Shown one piece after another: positions 8,063 through 16,830 of a stretch of DNA of 64,000 nucleotides (within the stretch, counting starts at the first letter, position 1; the number at the start of each line of letters is the position of its first letter). Location of the stretch: NCBI GenBank assembly GCA_016699575.1, contig CP064979.1, positions 372,001 through 436,000 on the forward strand, given 5' to 3'. The stretch is from Flavobacteriales bacterium. GTDB taxonomy: Bacteria; Bacteroidota; Bacteroidia; Flavobacteriales_F; PHOS-HE28. The notes below the pieces were generated by a model. The model was not told where the DNA came from. It saw only the letters and a program-made list of their open reading frames with translations, and made no database searches. A program made the translations under genes and the position numbers.

Positions 8063-9463
8063 ATGGCCCGTGCTGACCGCTACGTCCTGCTCGCGCTCCT
8101 GCTGCTGAACGGCGTGCTGAAGCTGTGCTGGCTGGGCGTGAACGAGCTCAGCGGTGATGAACCCTTCACGGTATTCTGGTCGCAGCAGAAGACGAGTGAC
8201 CTTCTGGCGATGTTCCGCGATGAGAACAATCCGCCGCTGTACTTCTTCCTTATCAAGTGGTGGAGCGCGGCAACGCCCTACGAAGTGCCATGGCTGCGCG
8301 TGCCCAGCGCGGTGTTCAGCGCGCTGGCGGTGTGGCCGCTTTTCCTGCTGGCGCGGAAGCATGCCAGCCTGTGGACGGCCGCCGGGGCCTGCTTGCTCTT
8401 AACCTTCTGCAATGAGCACTACACCTACGCGCACGAGGTGCGTGCTTACAGCCTGCTCACGCTGCTCACCATCTCTGGCATGTGGCAGGTGGACCGCATG
8501 GCGCGCAACGGTCCGCGTGCGGTGCTGTGGCTCGCCTTGGTGAACACCGCCTTAGTGTACACGCACTTCATGGGATGGGCGGCCATTGGCATCCAGTTCT
8601 TGTGCACGCTGCTGGTGCCTGAATGGAGGGCCGGACACAAGCGCTGGTTCAAAGCGACTGCCATTGCATTGGTCCTCTTCCTCCCCTACGGCTGGGTCTT
8701 CGCGCAGCGCGTGGGCACCAGTGTGGCGCAGGGCACTTGGCTTACTGCGCCCGCATGGGATGAACCTTACAGCATGTTGTGGCGTTGGAGCAATGCGCCG
8801 GTCATCACGGTGGTGTTCATTGCGGTGGTGGTCTTCGGTTTGTGGAAGTCGAATATGAAGGGCACGCTGGAGAGATTGGCTTTGCTGTGGTGCGGTGTGC
8901 CTCTGGCGGGCTTGTTCCTGCTGTCGTTCGTGGTGCCGTTGTACTTGGACAGGTACCTGGTGTGGGCGGCACCGGGGTTTGCGCTGTTGGTGGCCACATC
9001 GCTGGGAGCCCTAGCGGGGAACCGGAAATTGGTCCGTGGAAGTCTCGCAGTTGCATGCGTCGGCATGTTGCTCACGTTCACACCTTGGAAGGACAACGGT
9101 TTGAAGCCGAGTGCCGTGGTGAAGCAGGTGAATGAATGGGCGAGCGCCCCAGAAGCGTTACTCGCGTTCACTCCGGAATGGTACGTGCATACTATGGTGG
9201 CTGGCTATGGCGTGACAACTTTCCAAAGTGAAGGCTATCTGGAAAGAACCAAGGCGTTCAGCCAGCGGGGTGTCTCAAGCACCAAAGAATTCGATCCGTC
9301 AGCACATGCACGAGAGCGGGATGCGTTCGTGGTGATAGTTGATGCCGGAAACATGCTGAACACTTCCCAACAAGACTTGTCCGCCGAATTGAGAAGCCTC
9401 TTCCCGACAGTCGATTCCGTTGAAGCCACCAAAAAGGTGTGGGTGTACCGTTTCCGGAAGTGA
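8063..9463 (+). CDS. GT39-like glycosyltransferase (ArnT/PMT fold membrane protein)
   Basis: A 466-residue inner-membrane protein with about ten hydrophobic segments in the first 330 residues and a soluble periplasmic C-terminus. The N-terminal loop NELSGDEPFTVFWS and the nearby ENNPPLYFFLIKWW correspond to the acidic D/E motif and the N-PPL-Y signature of dolichyl- or undecaprenyl-phosphate-sugar-dependent glycosyltransferases (GT39/GT83, DUF2723-like). It would transfer a lipid-linked sugar to an envelope acceptor; acceptor and sugar are unknown. A -7 box sits directly before the start, and two short GC-rich hairpins follow the stop. Confidence 0.8.
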   Translation: MARADRYVLLALLLLNGVLKLCWLGVNELSGDEPFTVFWSQQKTSDLLAMFRDENNPPLYFFLIKWWSAATPYEVPWLRVPSAVFSALAVWPLFLLARKHASLWTAAGACLLLTFCNEHYTYAHEVRAYSLLTLLTISGMWQVDRMARNGPRAVLWLALVNTALVYTHFMGWAAIGIQFLCTLLVPEWRAGHKRWFKATAIALVLFLPYGWVFAQRVGTSVAQGTWLTAPAWDEPYSMLWRWSNAPVITVVFIAVVVFGLWKSNMKGTLERLALLWCGVPLAGLFLLSFVVPLYLDRYLVWAAPGFALLVATSLGALAGNRKLVRGSLAVACVGMLLTFTPWKDNGLKPSAVVKQVNEWASAPEALLAFTPEWYVHTMVAGYGVTTFQSEGYLERTKAFSQRGVSSTKEFDPSAHARERDAFVVIVDAGNMLNTSQQDLSAELRSLFPTVDSVEATKKVWVYRFRK

Positions 9464-9471
9464 TGTTGGGT

Positions 9472-9517
9472 GGCGCTGCAAGCGCCTTTCCCTGGCGAGC
9501 GCGTTGCAAACGCGCTC
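9472..9517 (+). terminator. Two consecutive short hairpins after the GT39-like gene
   Basis: GGCGCT-GCA-AGCGCC at 9472-9486 is followed by TTT. A second perfect 9-bp stem around GCA occupies 9497-9517. They lie 8 bases past the stop of the glycosyltransferase and look like a weak tandem terminator; the U-tract is short. Confidence 0.45.
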
Positions 9518-9648
9518 GGGCTTCCGAAAGTAGTCGCGGCAAACCCCGCCCCGCCCGCGCGGCATTCACAACCGTTCATGGATCGGATGGAACTGTTCCA
9601 GCACCGATGCCCACTTTCGGCACCGTAAACCAACTACCGAACCAACCG

Positions 9649-11607
9649 ATGGCACGATCGCTCACTTCAGCCCTGGCAGTGGCCCTTTGCTTGGGCGCAA
9701 CTTCCGCGCAAGCGCAAAAAGCACCGCTCCTGGACAGCACCCCGAAGCCCATCCCCATGGAGGACTTCTTCAAGAACCCGGAGAAGGTGAGCTTCCGCAT
9801 CAGCCCCAACGGGCAGTACATCAGCTACCGCGCTCCGTGGCGCAACCGCATGAACATCTTCGTACAGAAGTTGGGCGGCGCCGAGGTGACACAAGTGACC
9901 AGTGACACGATCCGCGATGTTGGCGGCTACTTCTGGAAAGGCGACCGCCTGATCTACAGCCGCGACATCAATGGTGATGAGAATTTCATCGTCTTCAGCG
10001 CGAGCATCGATGGCAAGGACGTGAAGGCGCTGACCCCGCAGAAGGACGTGCGGGCCGGTGTGCTCGATGACCTGCACAACATCGCAGGCATGGAGCAGAG
10101 CGTGATGGTGCAGATGAACCAGCGCAACCCGCAGGTTTTCGACCCGTACCTGGTGAACGTGGTGACCGGCGAACTGAAGCCGATGTACGACAACCAGGAG
10201 AACTACGAGAGCTGGGTGACCGACCACGCCGGCGTGATCCGCATGGCCACGCGCACCGATGGCGTTGACCAGATCTACTACTACCGAGCCAGTGCCAACG
10301 AACCATTCGCGGAGTACATGCGCACGAGCTTCAAGGACAGCTGGGGCCCGCAGATGTTCACCTTCGACAACAAGAACCTTATCGTGAACCACAACCTGGG
10401 CGGGCGCGACAAAACCGCGATCGTGGAGTGGGACCTGGCCGCGAAGAAGGAGATGCGCGTCATCCACGAAAACGGCGAATACGACATGAACAATGTGGAC
10501 TGGAGCCGCAAGCGCAAAGTGCTCACCGTGGCCACATGGACCGGTGCCAAGAGCGAGCGCCATTTCCTGGACACGGAGACCGAAGCCCTCTACACCAAGT
10601 TGGGCGCCAACTTCAAGGGCTACGACTTCTGGGTGTACGGCGAGGACGACACGGAAACGAAGATGCTGGTGTGGGCCGGCAGCGACCGCAACCCGGGCAA
10701 GTACTACTTCTACGATGCCACCACCGGTAAACTCGAACACCTGAGCACGGCATGTCCCTGGCTGCCCGAGGAACAGATGGCGCAGATGATCCCCATCCAA
10801 TACACCAGCCGCGACGGCTTGACCATCCATGGCTACTTGACCATTCCGCGCGGTATGGACCCGAAGAACCTGCCGCTGGTGGTGAACCCGCACGGCGGTC
10901 CTTGGGCACGCGACGAGTGGGGCTTCAACAGCGAAGTGCAGTTCCTGGCAAACCGGGGCTATGCGGTGCTGCAGATGAACTTCCGCGGTAGCACGGGCTA
11001 TGGCCGCGCCTTCTGGGAAAAGAGCTTCAAGCAGTGGGGCCGCACCATGCAGAACGACATCACGGACGGCGTGAACTGGTTGGTGAAGGAAGGCACAGTG
11101 GACCCCAAGCGGGTGGCCATCTATGGTGGCAGCTACGGCGGCTATGCCACGCTTGCCGGCATCACATACACGCCCGACCTCTATGCCTGCGCGGTTGACT
11201 ATGTGGGCGTGAGCAACCTGTTCACCTTCATGAACACCATCCCACCGTACTGGGAGCCGTACAAGAAGATGATGTACGAGATGGTGGGCGACCCGAAGGC
11301 CGACAGCCTGGCCATGCGCGAGAGCAGCCCGGTGTTCCACATGAACAACGTGAAGTGCCCGCTGTTCATCGCCCAAGGCGCCAACGACCCGCGCGTGAAC
11401 AAGGACGAGAGCGACCAGGTGGTGGCCGCCCTGAAAAAGCGCGGCGTCAAGGTGGAATACATGGTGAAGGACAACGAGGGCCATGGCTTCCACAACGAAG
11501 AGAACCGCTTCGACTTCTATGGTGCGATGGAGAGCTTCCTGGAGAAGCACATCGGCAACGGCTACAAGAGCGCTCCGAAGCGTTCGCAGGCGTTGCCCAC
11601 CGAATAA
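9649..11607 (+). CDS. S9 family prolyl oligopeptidase-like peptidase
   Basis: A 652-residue secreted protein: signal peptide MARSLTSALAVALCLGATSAQA, a WD40-like beta-propeller to about 390 and an alpha/beta-hydrolase catalytic domain after it. The triad is visible: Ser in IYGGSYGGYATLAG (about 496), Asp in QGANDPRVNKDE (about 579) and His in DNEGHGF (about 611). It is closest in style to the dipeptidyl/acylaminoacyl peptidases of S9C, acting on peptides in the periplasm. I chose ATG 9649 because it starts the signal peptide; upstream in-frame codons read through GC-rich hairpin sequence. It is followed by a strong terminator. Confidence 0.9.
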   Translation: MARSLTSALAVALCLGATSAQAQKAPLLDSTPKPIPMEDFFKNPEKVSFRISPNGQYISYRAPWRNRMNIFVQKLGGAEVTQVTSDTIRDVGGYFWKGDRLIYSRDINGDENFIVFSASIDGKDVKALTPQKDVRAGVLDDLHNIAGMEQSVMVQMNQRNPQVFDPYLVNVVTGELKPMYDNQENYESWVTDHAGVIRMATRTDGVDQIYYYRASANEPFAEYMRTSFKDSWGPQMFTFDNKNLIVNHNLGGRDKTAIVEWDLAAKKEMRVIHENGEYDMNNVDWSRKRKVLTVATWTGAKSERHFLDTETEALYTKLGANFKGYDFWVYGEDDTETKMLVWAGSDRNPGKYYFYDATTGKLEHLSTACPWLPEEQMAQMIPIQYTSRDGLTIHGYLTIPRGMDPKNLPLVVNPHGGPWARDEWGFNSEVQFLANRGYAVLQMNFRGSTGYGRAFWEKSFKQWGRTMQNDITDGVNWLVKEGTVDPKRVAIYGGSYGGYATLAGITYTPDLYACAVDYVGVSNLFTFMNTIPPYWEPYKKMMYEMVGDPKADSLAMRESSPVFHMNNVKCPLFIAQGANDPRVNKDESDQVVAALKKRGVKVEYMVKDNEGHGFHNEENRFDFYGAMESFLEKHIGNGYKSAPKRSQALPTE

Positions 11608-11624
11608 GGGCCGCATATCATGCT

Positions 11625-11658
11625 CAAGGAACGCGGGCCGAACAGCCCGCGTTCCTTG
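11625..11658 (+). terminator. Rho-independent terminator (14-bp perfect stem)
   Basis: Arms 11625-11638 and 11645-11658 are perfect complements around a 6-base loop, followed by TT. It lies 18 bases after the S9 peptidase stop. Confidence 0.75.
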
Positions 11659-11684
11659 TTCACAGGACCCGTTTCTTTGGACCG

Positions 11685-12593
11685 ATGCAACGCAACGACT
11701 GGAAAACGAGGTTGTTCATGGCGGTGGACCGTGCGCATGGGCGGTTCAACAACCGCATCAAGGACCGCTGGCCGTTGCTGAGCGTATGGCTCTACCACAA
11801 GCCCCGCTCCCGCTTCCTGCACTACCGGGTGGAGCGCGCGCTCATCGCCGGGAAGCCGTTGAACGTGGGCAAACGGCAGAGCATCGTGCTCTTCACCGTG
11901 GCCAAGGCCGCCAGCATGCACGTGCAGAAGATGGTGGGCGAACTGACCAAGGCGCACGGCATGGTGCCCGCCGACTTCAACGCGTACTTCAGCACCAGCA
12001 GCGGAAAGTTGTACGACCACTTCCACGACCCGGCCTCGTTGCAGCGGATGTTCAGGCCGCAGGGTTTCTTCTACGGCGCGCTGCGCACGCATTGCGCCAT
12101 CCCCGGCCCGGAGCGCTTCCGCGTGGTGGTGGTGCTGCGCGACCCGCGCGATGTGCTGACCAGTCAGTACTACAGCCAGGCCTACAGCCACGCGATCATC
12201 AATGAGCGCATTGCGCAGCAGCGGAAAAAGGTCCTGTCACAGACCATTGATGAAGCCGTGATGGAGGAGGCTCCCAAACTGCTGAAGATCTACAAAGACT
12301 ACTTGCGCGAATACAACGGCAAGCCTTGGGCGCACATCACGACCTACGAAAAGATGGTTGCCGATCACGCTGGTTGGCTGCGCGGCATCGCAGCGCACTG
12401 TGGATTGGACCAGCACCCGGTCTTGGTGGAGAAGCTGGCGCACGAAGGCCGAAGCGTCAAAGGATCAGGCGACAAGAACCAGCATGTGCGCGTGGCCAAA
12501 AGCGGCGACCACAAGAACAAACTGAAGCCGGAGACCGTGGCGGAGCTGGACCGCATGTTCGGACCGATGCTGGCACAAGCACCTTGGGCATGA
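11685..12593 (+). CDS. Sulfotransferase-domain protein
   Basis: A 302-residue cytoplasmic protein with the PAPS-dependent sulfotransferase fold. The 3'-phosphate-binding segment RVVVVLRDPRDVLTSQYYS (about 146-164) is clear. The C-terminal KSGDHKNKLKPETV matches the conserved G-x-x-x-x-W/H-K-N-x-x-T region. The 5'-phosphosulfate loop near residue 70 (LFTVAKAASMHVQ) is divergent from the usual YPKSGTTW. It would transfer sulfate from PAPS to a hydroxyl on a glycan, lipid or small metabolite; the acceptor is unknown. TTTCTTTG at 11672-11679 lies five bases before the ATG and resembles the local -7 box. The DinB gene follows after 13 bp. Confidence 0.75.
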   Translation: MQRNDWKTRLFMAVDRAHGRFNNRIKDRWPLLSVWLYHKPRSRFLHYRVERALIAGKPLNVGKRQSIVLFTVAKAASMHVQKMVGELTKAHGMVPADFNAYFSTSSGKLYDHFHDPASLQRMFRPQGFFYGALRTHCAIPGPERFRVVVVLRDPRDVLTSQYYSQAYSHAIINERIAQQRKKVLSQTIDEAVMEEAPKLLKIYKDYLREYNGKPWAHITTYEKMVADHAGWLRGIAAHCGLDQHPVLVEKLAHEGRSVKGSGDKNQHVRVAKSGDHKNKLKPETVAELDRMFGPMLAQAPWA

Positions 12594-12606
12594 TCTTCGG
12601 GTAGCC

Positions 12607-13107
12607 ATGAGCACCGACGAACTGCTGAAACAAGCCTGCATCAAGCACCTCTTGGAAGGGCGCGACCGGCTGCACAAGTGCGTGGGCCTGCTCACGCACG
12701 AGCAGCTCTGGCATCGGGCGAACGCCAACACGGTGAGCGTTGGCAACCTCGTACTGCACCTGTGCGGCAATGTGGGCCAGTGGATCAACAGCACGCTCGG
12801 TGGCGCAAGCGATCACCGGCATCGCGACGCGGAGTTCGCCGACATGGGTTCGTTGGACAAGCCGGCATTGCTGGCAAGGCTGGATGAAGTGATGGACCTC
12901 GCACAGCGCACCATCAGCGGGTTGGGCCAAGAACAGCTTGCGAAGGAATACGCGGTCCAGTGCTACCACGAAACCGGCGTGGCCATCATCGTGCACGTCA
13001 CCGAGCACTTCAGCTACCACGTGGGCCAAGTGACCCTGCACACCAAGTTGCTGCTGGACGTGGACACCGGCTATTACGCCGGGCAGGACCTGTCGAAGAC
13101 GAACTGA
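12607..13107 (+). CDS. DinB family protein
   Basis: A 166-residue four-helix-bundle protein. Three metal-ligand-like histidines are spread as in the DinB superfamily: NLVLHLCGNVGQWI (about 47-60), the middle helix, and TEHFSYHVGQVTLH (about 137-150, HxxxH). Members are putative metal-dependent enzymes, including bacillithiol and mycothiol S-transferase relatives; the substrate is unknown. It lies 13 bp after the sulfotransferase gene and could be cotranscribed with it. It converges with the subtilase gene with only nine bases between the stops and no terminator hairpin. Confidence 0.8.
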   Translation: MSTDELLKQACIKHLLEGRDRLHKCVGLLTHEQLWHRANANTVSVGNLVLHLCGNVGQWINSTLGGASDHRHRDAEFADMGSLDKPALLARLDEVMDLAQRTISGLGQEQLAKEYAVQCYHETGVAIIVHVTEHFSYHVGQVTLHTKLLLDVDTGYYAGQDLSKTN

Positions 13108-13116
13108 CCCTGTTGC

Positions 13117-15714
13117 CTACTCGTACGTGAAGCGCTGCACGAACACAGCGTTCCCGTCCGCAAGCCGCATCGCGTAGAGCCCTTTAGCCAGTCGGGGCAG
13201 CTGCACGGTGCGCGATCCGTTACCTCCGGCCAATGGGCCACTGGCCACCACCCGGCCTTGCTCGTCGTGCACTTCGTAGGAAACCGCACCCACCAAGCCG
13301 GGCGGCACATCAACGTTGAGCATTCCCGTGGTGGGCGATGGCCATAGCCCGAAACCGGTGACGTCCCTTTCCACGACCGCGGCACTGCCGAAGTAAAGCG
13401 TGTCGCTGATCGCAGTGCATCCGTTGCCATCAGTGATGAGCACCTGATACTCGCCGTTCACGGTCGGATCGTAGGTCTGGTCCGTGGCGCCGGGGATGTC
13501 GTTGCCATTGAAGATCCATTGGTAGTCCGTGGCCACCGTGCTTTCCAGGCTGACCCCGTTGAGGACGATCACCGGTGCTGTTGGTGCAGGCAATTCCGTG
13601 AATTGGAGCGTGTCGGCGCGCGCGGTGCAGCTGCTGCCGTAGTCCACCTGTAGGCCCAAAGCGATCGTGCTCGACACGTACACCTGCGGATCAACACTTC
13701 CATTGCTCCATTGGTAACCGGTCATGCCGACAGGGCCTTGCGCCAGCACACTGTCCCCTTCGCAGAACTCCGTGGCACTGGCCGTGATGGTCGAGGGGGC
13801 TCCGTAAGCCAGCGTTGCGAAACCGTCCACTTTGCCGTACCCGAAATCGACATTGGGAAGGGTACCGGTCCATTGATCGCCGTAGGCGTTGGCTTGAACT
13901 GCTGCGATCACTTCGCTGTGCGGCGCGTTCGGGCATTTTTCCAAGTAGAGCGCGGCCACACCCGTTACTACAGGGCTGGCCATGCTGGTGCCGCTGTTGC
14001 GCATGTGCAGGCTGTCGGGGTGCATCTTCCAAACGTTGCCGGGCTGGTTCAACATGGCAGCCATGGTGCTCAATGGACCAGGACTGAAGGTGAAGGAACC
14101 CGTGGCCCCCACATCGGGCTTCAACAGTCCGGTGCGGGTAGGCCCACTGCTGCTGCCGGGGTCGCGCGAGCCTTCGTCCGGGGTCACGAACACCGTGTCC
14201 TGGTGCGCGCCGATGTACCACTCTTCGTTGTGGTAGTTCGCCACGGTGATCACGTTCGGGCTGCAGGCCCAACTGGTAACGATGCTCTGGAGCGAGTCAG
14301 GCAATACGTAGTGAACGATCGACGGGAAATCGACCGCGTCCGGCAATCCAGTGGTCACCTGCCCGCTGAGCCAACCCGCGCCACCGATGGCCCAACCGTC
14401 GTGTGCACCATTGCCCACGGTCATGAAACGCCAGTAGAGCGTGGAACTGTCCGGCTGGGCCACGTGCACCTCCACATGGTACTGCCCACCGCGCTGCTCG
14501 GCGAAGTAGTCCACCACCGCCAGCGTATCGCCGTCAGGGTTCACGATGGGCTCGGTGATCAGCACGCCAGCATTGCTCAGCACATCATGGAAGCTGGTGC
14601 GGCCGCGATCAGCGAAACTTCCGCCGGGAAGGTTCGCGCCCAGTGCATACTGCAAGTTGACCATGTCAGCACTGTCGCCCCACACGTCGAAGTACACAGC
14701 CGGGTAACCGAGGAAGCTCTGGTTGTTGGTAAGGTACCATGTGAAGGCCGTGTCGCTGTCGCTGTTGGTGCGTGTATGATAGCTGGGCCAGTTGCCGCTG
14801 TTGCCCGCTGCGCACACTACCACACGGCCCGGGGCCGCGTTCAGCAGATCGTCGATCATCAGCGCTGCGGCATCCTGGCCATCGTGACTTCCCAAGTAAC
14901 TGCCGAGGCTCAGGTTCACCACTGCGGGCTTGCCCATGCTCTGGGCTTGTTCGAAGATGTACTGCACACCGTCCACCACGGTGTTCGTCCAATTCGGCAT
15001 GTTGATGCCATTGCTCACGACCACGATGTCCGCATCCGGCGCCACGCCCTTGCAATTGCCGGTCAATGAACCGTCACCTGCCGCAGCTCCCGTCACCGTG
15101 CTTCCGTGACCGAACGTCCCGGGCTGATCCGAAGCCGGGCACTGGAGGTTGTTGATGTGCGCGCTGTCCCAAGCCTGGCCGTAGTTGTAGGGTTGCGGTG
15201 TCAGCAACGCATCGAATCCGTAGGTCTGGCCCCAGAACTTCATGATGCGGGCATCGCCGTTGGGCAATTGGAAATCGCCATGGCGCCAGTCGCAGCCTTG
15301 GTCGATCACCCCGACCACCACACCGGCACCTGTGTAGCCTTGAACAAGCGGCGCAGCACCTTGATGCACGGGGTTGATGCGGTTGTGCACTCGCGCACTG
15401 TCGTTCATGGCAATACCGGGGAAAAGGGAGAACTCAACGCCTTGCACGCAGTCCTGGCCGATCACCACGGCCACGTTCCCTTCAGGGAGCATGGCGCTCA
15501 CCAACCCGTCCATTCGGTACTTCACCGTTCCATCAAAGGCCCTCACCGCAGCGTCAATGGCGCCTTCGTCGCCGCGCAGGAACAGGTGCACTTGAACGCC
15601 GGTGCCTTGCACCCGTTGAAGGTACGTGCGCAGATGCACGTTCATTTTGGTGGGCTGTTGTGCTGCCGAACCAAGAGCAGCACCAAGGGCAATGGCAGTG
15701 AGGAGGAAACGCAT
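13117..15714 (-). CDS. Secreted S8 subtilisin-like peptidase with T9SS sorting domain
   Basis: An 865-residue extracellular protease. The signal peptide MRFLLTAIALGAALGSAAQ is followed by an N-terminal prodomain-like stretch. The subtilase triad is present: Asp in VVVGVIDQGCD (about 136), His in GTFGHGSTVTG (about 203) and Ser in GTSMASPVVTG (about 576). A long insert between His and Ser (about 290-540) is beta-rich. After the catalytic domain come Ig/PKD-like beta modules. A type A T9SS sorting domain forms the end (LWPSPTTGMLNVDVPPGLVG, then LPRLAKGLYAMRLADG and FVQRFTYE). It should be secreted through the type IX system and anchored or released. ATG 15714 begins the signal peptide; the box CGAAATTA (15760-15767) lies 45 bp upstream. 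Confidence 0.92.
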   Translation of the reverse strand: MRFLLTAIALGAALGSAAQQPTKMNVHLRTYLQRVQGTGVQVHLFLRGDEGAIDAAVRAFDGTVKYRMDGLVSAMLPEGNVAVVIGQDCVQGVEFSLFPGIAMNDSARVHNRINPVHQGAAPLVQGYTGAGVVVGVIDQGCDWRHGDFQLPNGDARIMKFWGQTYGFDALLTPQPYNYGQAWDSAHINNLQCPASDQPGTFGHGSTVTGAAAGDGSLTGNCKGVAPDADIVVVSNGINMPNWTNTVVDGVQYIFEQAQSMGKPAVVNLSLGSYLGSHDGQDAAALMIDDLLNAAPGRVVVCAAGNSGNWPSYHTRTNSDSDTAFTWYLTNNQSFLGYPAVYFDVWGDSADMVNLQYALGANLPGGSFADRGRTSFHDVLSNAGVLITEPIVNPDGDTLAVVDYFAEQRGGQYHVEVHVAQPDSSTLYWRFMTVGNGAHDGWAIGGAGWLSGQVTTGLPDAVDFPSIVHYVLPDSLQSIVTSWACSPNVITVANYHNEEWYIGAHQDTVFVTPDEGSRDPGSSSGPTRTGLLKPDVGATGSFTFSPGPLSTMAAMLNQPGNVWKMHPDSLHMRNSGTSMASPVVTGVAALYLEKCPNAPHSEVIAAVQANAYGDQWTGTLPNVDFGYGKVDGFATLAYGAPSTITASATEFCEGDSVLAQGPVGMTGYQWSNGSVDPQVYVSSTIALGLQVDYGSSCTARADTLQFTELPAPTAPVIVLNGVSLESTVATDYQWIFNGNDIPGATDQTYDPTVNGEYQVLITDGNGCTAISDTLYFGSAAVVERDVTGFGLWPSPTTGMLNVDVPPGLVGAVSYEVHDEQGRVVASGPLAGGNGSRTVQLPRLAKGLYAMRLADGNAVFVQRFTYE

Positions 15715-15759
15715 GTTCAGAAGACGCAACAGGCGGAAGGTCGATGCCCGGGCGCCGAG

Positions 15760-15767
15760 CGAAATTA
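15760..15767 (-). promoter_or_regulatory. -7 box TAATTTCG upstream of the subtilase
   Basis: The minus strand reads TAATTTCG here, matching TAnnTTCG, 45 bases before ATG 15714. It overlaps the 3' end of the HsdR-N-like gene on the same strand. Confidence 0.35.
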
Positions 15768-16238
15768 GACCCTGCCGTTTGCGGCCCTCATGTCGGTCCA
15801 GGTAGGTATCAACGACCGGTTCTTGACTTCCCCGGTACCCGGGTCCAAGTGGTAGCAATAATGCTTCAAACCGTTCGTAAGGATCAACCAGTGCACTTTG
15901 AAGACCAAGTTGTACCGTACCGCCTGGTCGAAAGCGGCTTGGTCGATCCGGACTTCCGGCGCCTTGCACTCCACTAGCGCCAGCGGCTGCCCGTGTTCAT
16001 CGTGCACCACGATGTCCGCCCGCTTGCTCATACCGTTCAGCTTGATCTCGTGCTCGGTGCGCACCAAGCCCAAGGGGCATTGGCGCTCGTGCACGAGGTA
16101 GTTGAGGAAATGCTGGCGCACGTTCTCCTCGGGCGTTAGCGCCACCCACAGCTTGCGGCACGGATCGAATACCTCCTCCCCCGTCCCGTGCGAACGCAGC
16201 TTCAAGCCGAAGTCAGGAAGTTGGAGCTGCGCTGCCAC
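15765..16238 (-). CDS. Type I restriction enzyme R N-terminal-like nuclease domain protein (orphan)
   Basis: A 157-residue protein corresponding to the HsdR N-terminal family (HSDR_N_2), a PD-(D/E)xK nuclease fold. The core is KRADIVVHDEHGQPLALVEC (about 92-111, Asp and Glu) followed by K and AP, giving the D-x(n)-ExK pattern, with QAVRYN and LILTNG downstream. No helicase, methylase or specificity subunit is adjacent, so it is not a restriction system as it stands. Stand-alone versions are common in Bacteroidota and their role is unknown. The start is GTG 16238, supported by the -7 box TAGTTTCG ending five bases before it. Confidence 0.8.
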   Translation of the reverse strand: MAAQLQLPDFGLKLRSHGTGEEVFDPCRKLWVALTPEENVRQHFLNYLVHERQCPLGLVRTEHEIKLNGMSKRADIVVHDEHGQPLALVECKAPEVRIDQAAFDQAVRYNLVFKVHWLILTNGLKHYCYHLDPGTGEVKNRSLIPTWTDMRAANGRV

Positions 16239-16243
16239 AGCGC

Positions 16244-16251
16244 CGAAACTA
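16244..16251 (-). promoter_or_regulatory. -7 box TAGTTTCG, 5 nt before a GTG start
   Basis: On the minus strand TAGTTTCG ends five bases before GTG 16238, supporting that start and a leaderless transcript. Confidence 0.45.
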
Positions 16252-16262
16252 GCAGCAGCGAT

Positions 16263-16691
16263 TCACTTGGCTTGGAACGGTACCTCGCGCTCCCTTCCGT
16301 AGGCCACGTAGCCCGCAATGGCACCCAACACGATGCTGGGGATCAGCATGGCACCCTGGAACAGCATGAGGTGGTAGCCCACTGCGCAGATCATCGCCGT
16401 GGCCAAGCCCATGGCAGCATATGAAGTGATCCATGCCTGCATGCGCATGAGGGCGGGCAGGAACACGCCGGCGGCACCAGCGAGCTCGGCGGCACCTATC
16501 GCGCGCACCAAGTATTCCGGTACGGCCCCGGGCCAGGTCATGATCGCTGTCAGATCGGCTATGGACATCGTGAGCTTCATGATCCCCGCAGTGCCGAAAG
16601 CCACGAACAAGAAACCTTGCAAGGCCCAGAGCAGGGCGTTCTTGCTTTTCCGGCGAGCCAAGTCGCCGTTCACAACGCTTGCAGACTCCAT
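16263..16691 (-). CDS. DoxX-like integral membrane protein
   Basis: A 142-residue protein with four predicted transmembrane helices at about 20-42, 60-80, 85-105 and 108-130. The pattern FVAFGTAGIMKL after the first helix and YLVRAIGAAELAGAAGVFLP around the second match the DoxX/DoxD-like family (MauE/DoxX superfamily), whose members are small quinone- or redox-associated membrane proteins of poorly known function. The N-terminus is short and basic (DLARRKSKN). It ends 24 bp before the start of the HsdR-N-like gene on the same strand, but that gene has its own promoter box. Confidence 0.75.
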   Translation of the reverse strand: MESASVVNGDLARRKSKNALLWALQGFLFVAFGTAGIMKLTMSIADLTAIMTWPGAVPEYLVRAIGAAELAGAAGVFLPALMRMQAWITSYAAMGLATAMICAVGYHLMLFQGAMLIPSIVLGAIAGYVAYGREREVPFQAK

Positions 16692-16830
16692 GACGAAGAG
16701 GTTTTGGTGAATGCGACGGTTTCACTTCCCCACCACCGGCCGCTCAAAGAACACCGAAAGCTAAGGCGCCGGTGGCCCTGTGCCGACCCCGGCCGGGTGC
16801 TGCCGCAGGAAAGTGGTGGGAGCGGCTACC

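Noticed and set aside
9667..11616. 649-codon open frame on the minus strand
   Set aside because: It is the antisense shadow of the S9 peptidase gene in a GC-rich genome; its translation is a His/Val/Ala-rich string without motifs.
15765..16238. Type I restriction-modification system
   Set aside because: Only the small N-terminal nuclease-like domain is present; no helicase, methylase or specificity genes are in the neighbourhood.
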